Assembly: GCA_017469745.1 (NCBI GenBank)
Contig: JAFUFS010000008.1
Location: forward strand, 18,825 to 82,824
Origin: Bacteroidales bacterium
GTDB taxonomy: Bacteria > Bacteroidota > Bacteroidia > Bacteroidales > UBA932
DNA length: 64,000 bases
Reading direction: 5' to 3'
The notes below the pieces were generated by a model that saw nothing but the letters and a program-made list of their open reading frames with translations, was not told the origin of the DNA and ran no database searches. Made by a program: the position numbers and the translations under genes. Shown here in pieces: positions 63,876-64,000 of the stretch; within the stretch, counting starts at the first letter, position 1, and each line of letters starts with the position of its first letter.

Positions 63876-64000
63876 ACAAGAAAGTTCATTGACAAGACTG
63901 AAGTAAGTACAAGCAAGTACCGAGAAATTGTAACGAGAATTCGAGAGCGTTGATTTCTTAAGAAACCTGTCGGGATCGGACTTAGAGTAATAATAGTGTA
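63876..64000 (+). other. Probable rRNA operon leader (16S rRNA gene outside window)
   Basis: The sequence resembles 16S leader regions of Bacteroidales, with repeated AAGTAC blocks (63911-63930), and a perfect 12-base palindrome TTTCTTAAGAAA at 63954-63965 that may be part of a processing stem. No 16S start is visible yet. Confidence 0.6.

Overview
The window reads as a contiguous piece of a Bacteroidales (Bacteroidota) chromosome. The signs are: many promoters with the Bacteroidota -7 element TAnnTTTG (some with a TTTG or TTG box 19-21 bases upstream), few strong Shine-Dalgarno sites, TonB-type outer-membrane proteins, a GLPGLI protein, PspC/PadR genes, mannan-type glycosidases (GH92, GH125), a class I fumarase and pyruvate phosphate dikinase. 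Base composition is moderately GC-rich. I cannot fix the genus from sequence alone; a gut-type lineage is plausible.

Layout. 1-4185: end of serS, ruvC, and a large TonB-type outer-membrane protein. 4214-9871: a tight seven-gene leftward operon (engB, prs, a small Cys-rich membrane protein, der, a LysE-type exporter, a PASTA protein, rluD). 9927-12261: divergent xseA-xseB and an MsrA/free-Met-R-sulfoxide-reductase fusion. 12299-17500: pncB, murI, an S41 protease lipoprotein and a TIM-barrel lipoprotein. 17586-24090: prfB, fumarase, and a GH125-GH92 mannosidase operon. 24213-30556: PspC-PadR-PspC, proC with an M28 peptidase, a small barrel protein and two lipoproteins, the last probably a broken remnant. 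30685-42734: ppdK, phoH, an AIR-synthase-like protein, folC and a 1767-residue alpha-2-macroglobulin (A2M) protein. 42800-42874: tRNA-Val(TAC).

42846-49320 is the most unusual stretch. A 30-base copy of the 3' end of tRNA-Val recurs at 49291-49320 as a direct repeat (28/30 identical). Between the copies lie a TonB-type barrel, a GLPGLI protein, an M56 (BlaR1-like) membrane protease, a BlaI repressor, a membrane-bound LytTR regulator and a small ExbB/TolQ-like protein. This looks like an island inserted at the tRNA gene, with no integrase left. It carries its own regulatory hardware, including a candidate LytTR operator between the last two genes.

49589-63764: a GH127-type glycosidase with an M48 protease lipoprotein; an A2M (with thioester motif)-pbpC operon; groES-groEL; and a DMT-type transporter. 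The final 236 bases hold a strong rRNA-type promoter, an immediate terminator-like hairpin and what looks like the leader of an rRNA operon whose 16S gene lies beyond the window.

No gene-free stretch exceeds 300 bases; the longest are 49321-49588 and 63765-64000. I saw no CRISPR array, transposase, integrase or replication origin. Across the window the hexamer GAATAT/ATATTC is strikingly frequent in all frames and on both strands, and a dispersed repeat (TGTCATYCTGAG...GAAGRATCT) occurs in four copies, one of which supplies the C-terminus of XseA.
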